Source: DATDYB01 sp036517115 (lineage in GTDB: Bacteria; Patescibacteriota; Minisyncoccia; Phycocordibacterales; PALSA-1337). From it: a DNA stretch of 20,680 nucleotides. The notes under the pieces were generated by a model, which saw only the letters and a list, made by a program, of their open reading frames with translations, was not told where the DNA came from and did not search any database. Below, one piece after another: positions 20,421 through 20,680 of this stretch (position 1 is the first letter of the stretch; each line of letters begins with the position of its first letter). The position numbers and the translations under genes were made by a program. Where the stretch lies: assembly GCA_036517115.1 (NCBI GenBank), contig DATDYB010000029.1, positions 1 to 20,680 of the forward strand, in the 5' to 3' direction.

Positions 20421-20449
20421 ATAATACCAAAAAAGCTCAGCATGCACAA
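20421..20449 (-). promoter_or_regulatory. trpS: trpS promoter, TTGTGC-N17-TATTAT
   Basis: Minus-strand TTGTGC (20449-20444), spacer 17, TATTAT (20426-20421), ending 7 bases before ATG 20413: a leaderless layout. It lies inside the upstream extension of the trpS frame, which is why that extension is rejected. Confidence 0.7.
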
Positions 20450-20506
20450 AAAACTAAACATAACCGATTGCTAATTATCTCATTTCATCCACCTACAAAA
20501 TTTCAA

Positions 20507-20544
20507 CGGTTAAATAACCTAACGATCGTTAGATTATTTAACCG
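20507..20544. repeat. 38-bp near-perfect palindrome upstream of trpS
   Basis: CGGTTAAATAA (20507-20517) pairs with TTATTTAACCG (20534-20544), and inside them CTAACGATCGTTAG (20519-20532) is a perfect 14-bp palindrome; only the 20518/20533 pair is mismatched. It has no T-tract. Its symmetry would fit a dimeric repressor's operator or a cruciform as well as an RNA hairpin. Confidence 0.8.
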
Positions 20545-20545
20545 T

Positions 20546-20655
20546 GAATACAAAAACTCCATTTCCGCTCAACCAGTGGATACGTGAGACAAAAGAGCAC
20601 GGTACAATGGGTAGGTATCAAGCTAACCCAAACGTACCATGCTCTTTTTGTATTC
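20546..20655. repeat. 110-bp segment bounded by an 11-bp inverted repeat and ending in a large hairpin
   Basis: GAATACAAAAA (20546-20556) is the exact reverse complement of TTTTTGTATTC (20645-20655). Within it, 20589-20605 and 20634-20651 pair over about 17 bp (one mismatch, one bulge), and GGGT/ACCC (20609-20612/20626-20629) extends the stem. The plus strand has a T5 run after the hairpin, so it could serve as a terminator for a gene outside the window. No open reading frame of meaningful length is in this 267-base edge region. Confidence 0.6.
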
Positions 20656-20680
20656 CCATCATATCGTTGATTTGTATTGT

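Noticed and set aside
20607..20680. Open frame from an ATG near the right edge, preceded by TACAAT
   Set aside because: It lies in the loop and arm of a hairpin, covers only 24 codons before the edge, and the -10 overlaps the ATG itself.
1..20680. CRISPR array, transposase or prophage
   Set aside because: No regularly spaced direct repeats and no recognisable mobile-element protein were seen. Inverted repeats at 20546-20655 are noted separately.

Overview
The window looks like a piece of chromosome from a small-genome bacterium of the Candidate Phyla Radiation (Patescibacteria, most like Parcubacteria). This is inferred from gene form, not from a database match. The pointers are: a short, divergent TruB with no PUA domain; an AspRS of the archaeal/eukaryotic-like short class; a single RRM protein; many leaderless genes; and compact, densely packed genes with simple palindromic and AT-rich repeats between them. 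Nearly everything recognisable is housekeeping. I see no transposase, phage gene, CRISPR array, tRNA or rRNA.

Layout, left to right. 1-600: the 3' end of an unidentified, probably exported protein, then a small DoxX-like membrane protein. 600-3300: an adenylate-kinase-like P-loop enzyme (minus), divergent from typA/bipA (plus). 3300-4420: a hairpin-rich stretch, two small unknown minus-strand genes (68 and 95 aa), each with its own promoter and terminator, and an RRM RNA-binding protein. 4570-7700: truB (minus), a 69-aa two-helix membrane protein, hisS and a DEDDy 3'-5' exonuclease (plus). 7704-13958: a minus-strand run scpA, scpB, dacA-type carboxypeptidase, ftsW/rodA, murG, DsbA-like thiol oxidoreductase, uppP. 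It joins chromosome condensation (ScpAB) to peptidoglycan synthesis and lipid-carrier recycling. 13960-14330: a 375-base gap holding the scpA promoter, a small palindromic repeat and a probable stand-alone ncRNA of about 175 nt with its own promoter and terminator. 14334-20413: aspS, then two full-length ABC exporters and trpS (minus). 20414-20680: no gene, but two large inverted repeats.

Genes that work together: TypA, HisS, AspRS, TrpRS, TruB and the RRM protein serve translation and RNA. FtsW (lipid II polymerase/elongation-division), MurG (lipid II synthesis), the carboxypeptidase and UppP serve cell-wall growth. The two ABC exporters lie in tandem and probably form a heterodimer.

The most interesting signals are non-coding. 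(1) At least nine genes have a sigma70-like -10 box ending only 6-11 bases before the start codon, which implies leaderless or near-leaderless mRNAs. Others have a normal leader with a Shine-Dalgarno site. (2) The minus-strand ncRNA at about 14045-14220 matches no RNA family I recognise and carries two anti-Shine-Dalgarno-like CCUCC motifs. (3) There is a second compact structured element between scpA and scpB. (4) Large palindromes lie at 3335-3384 and 20507-20655.
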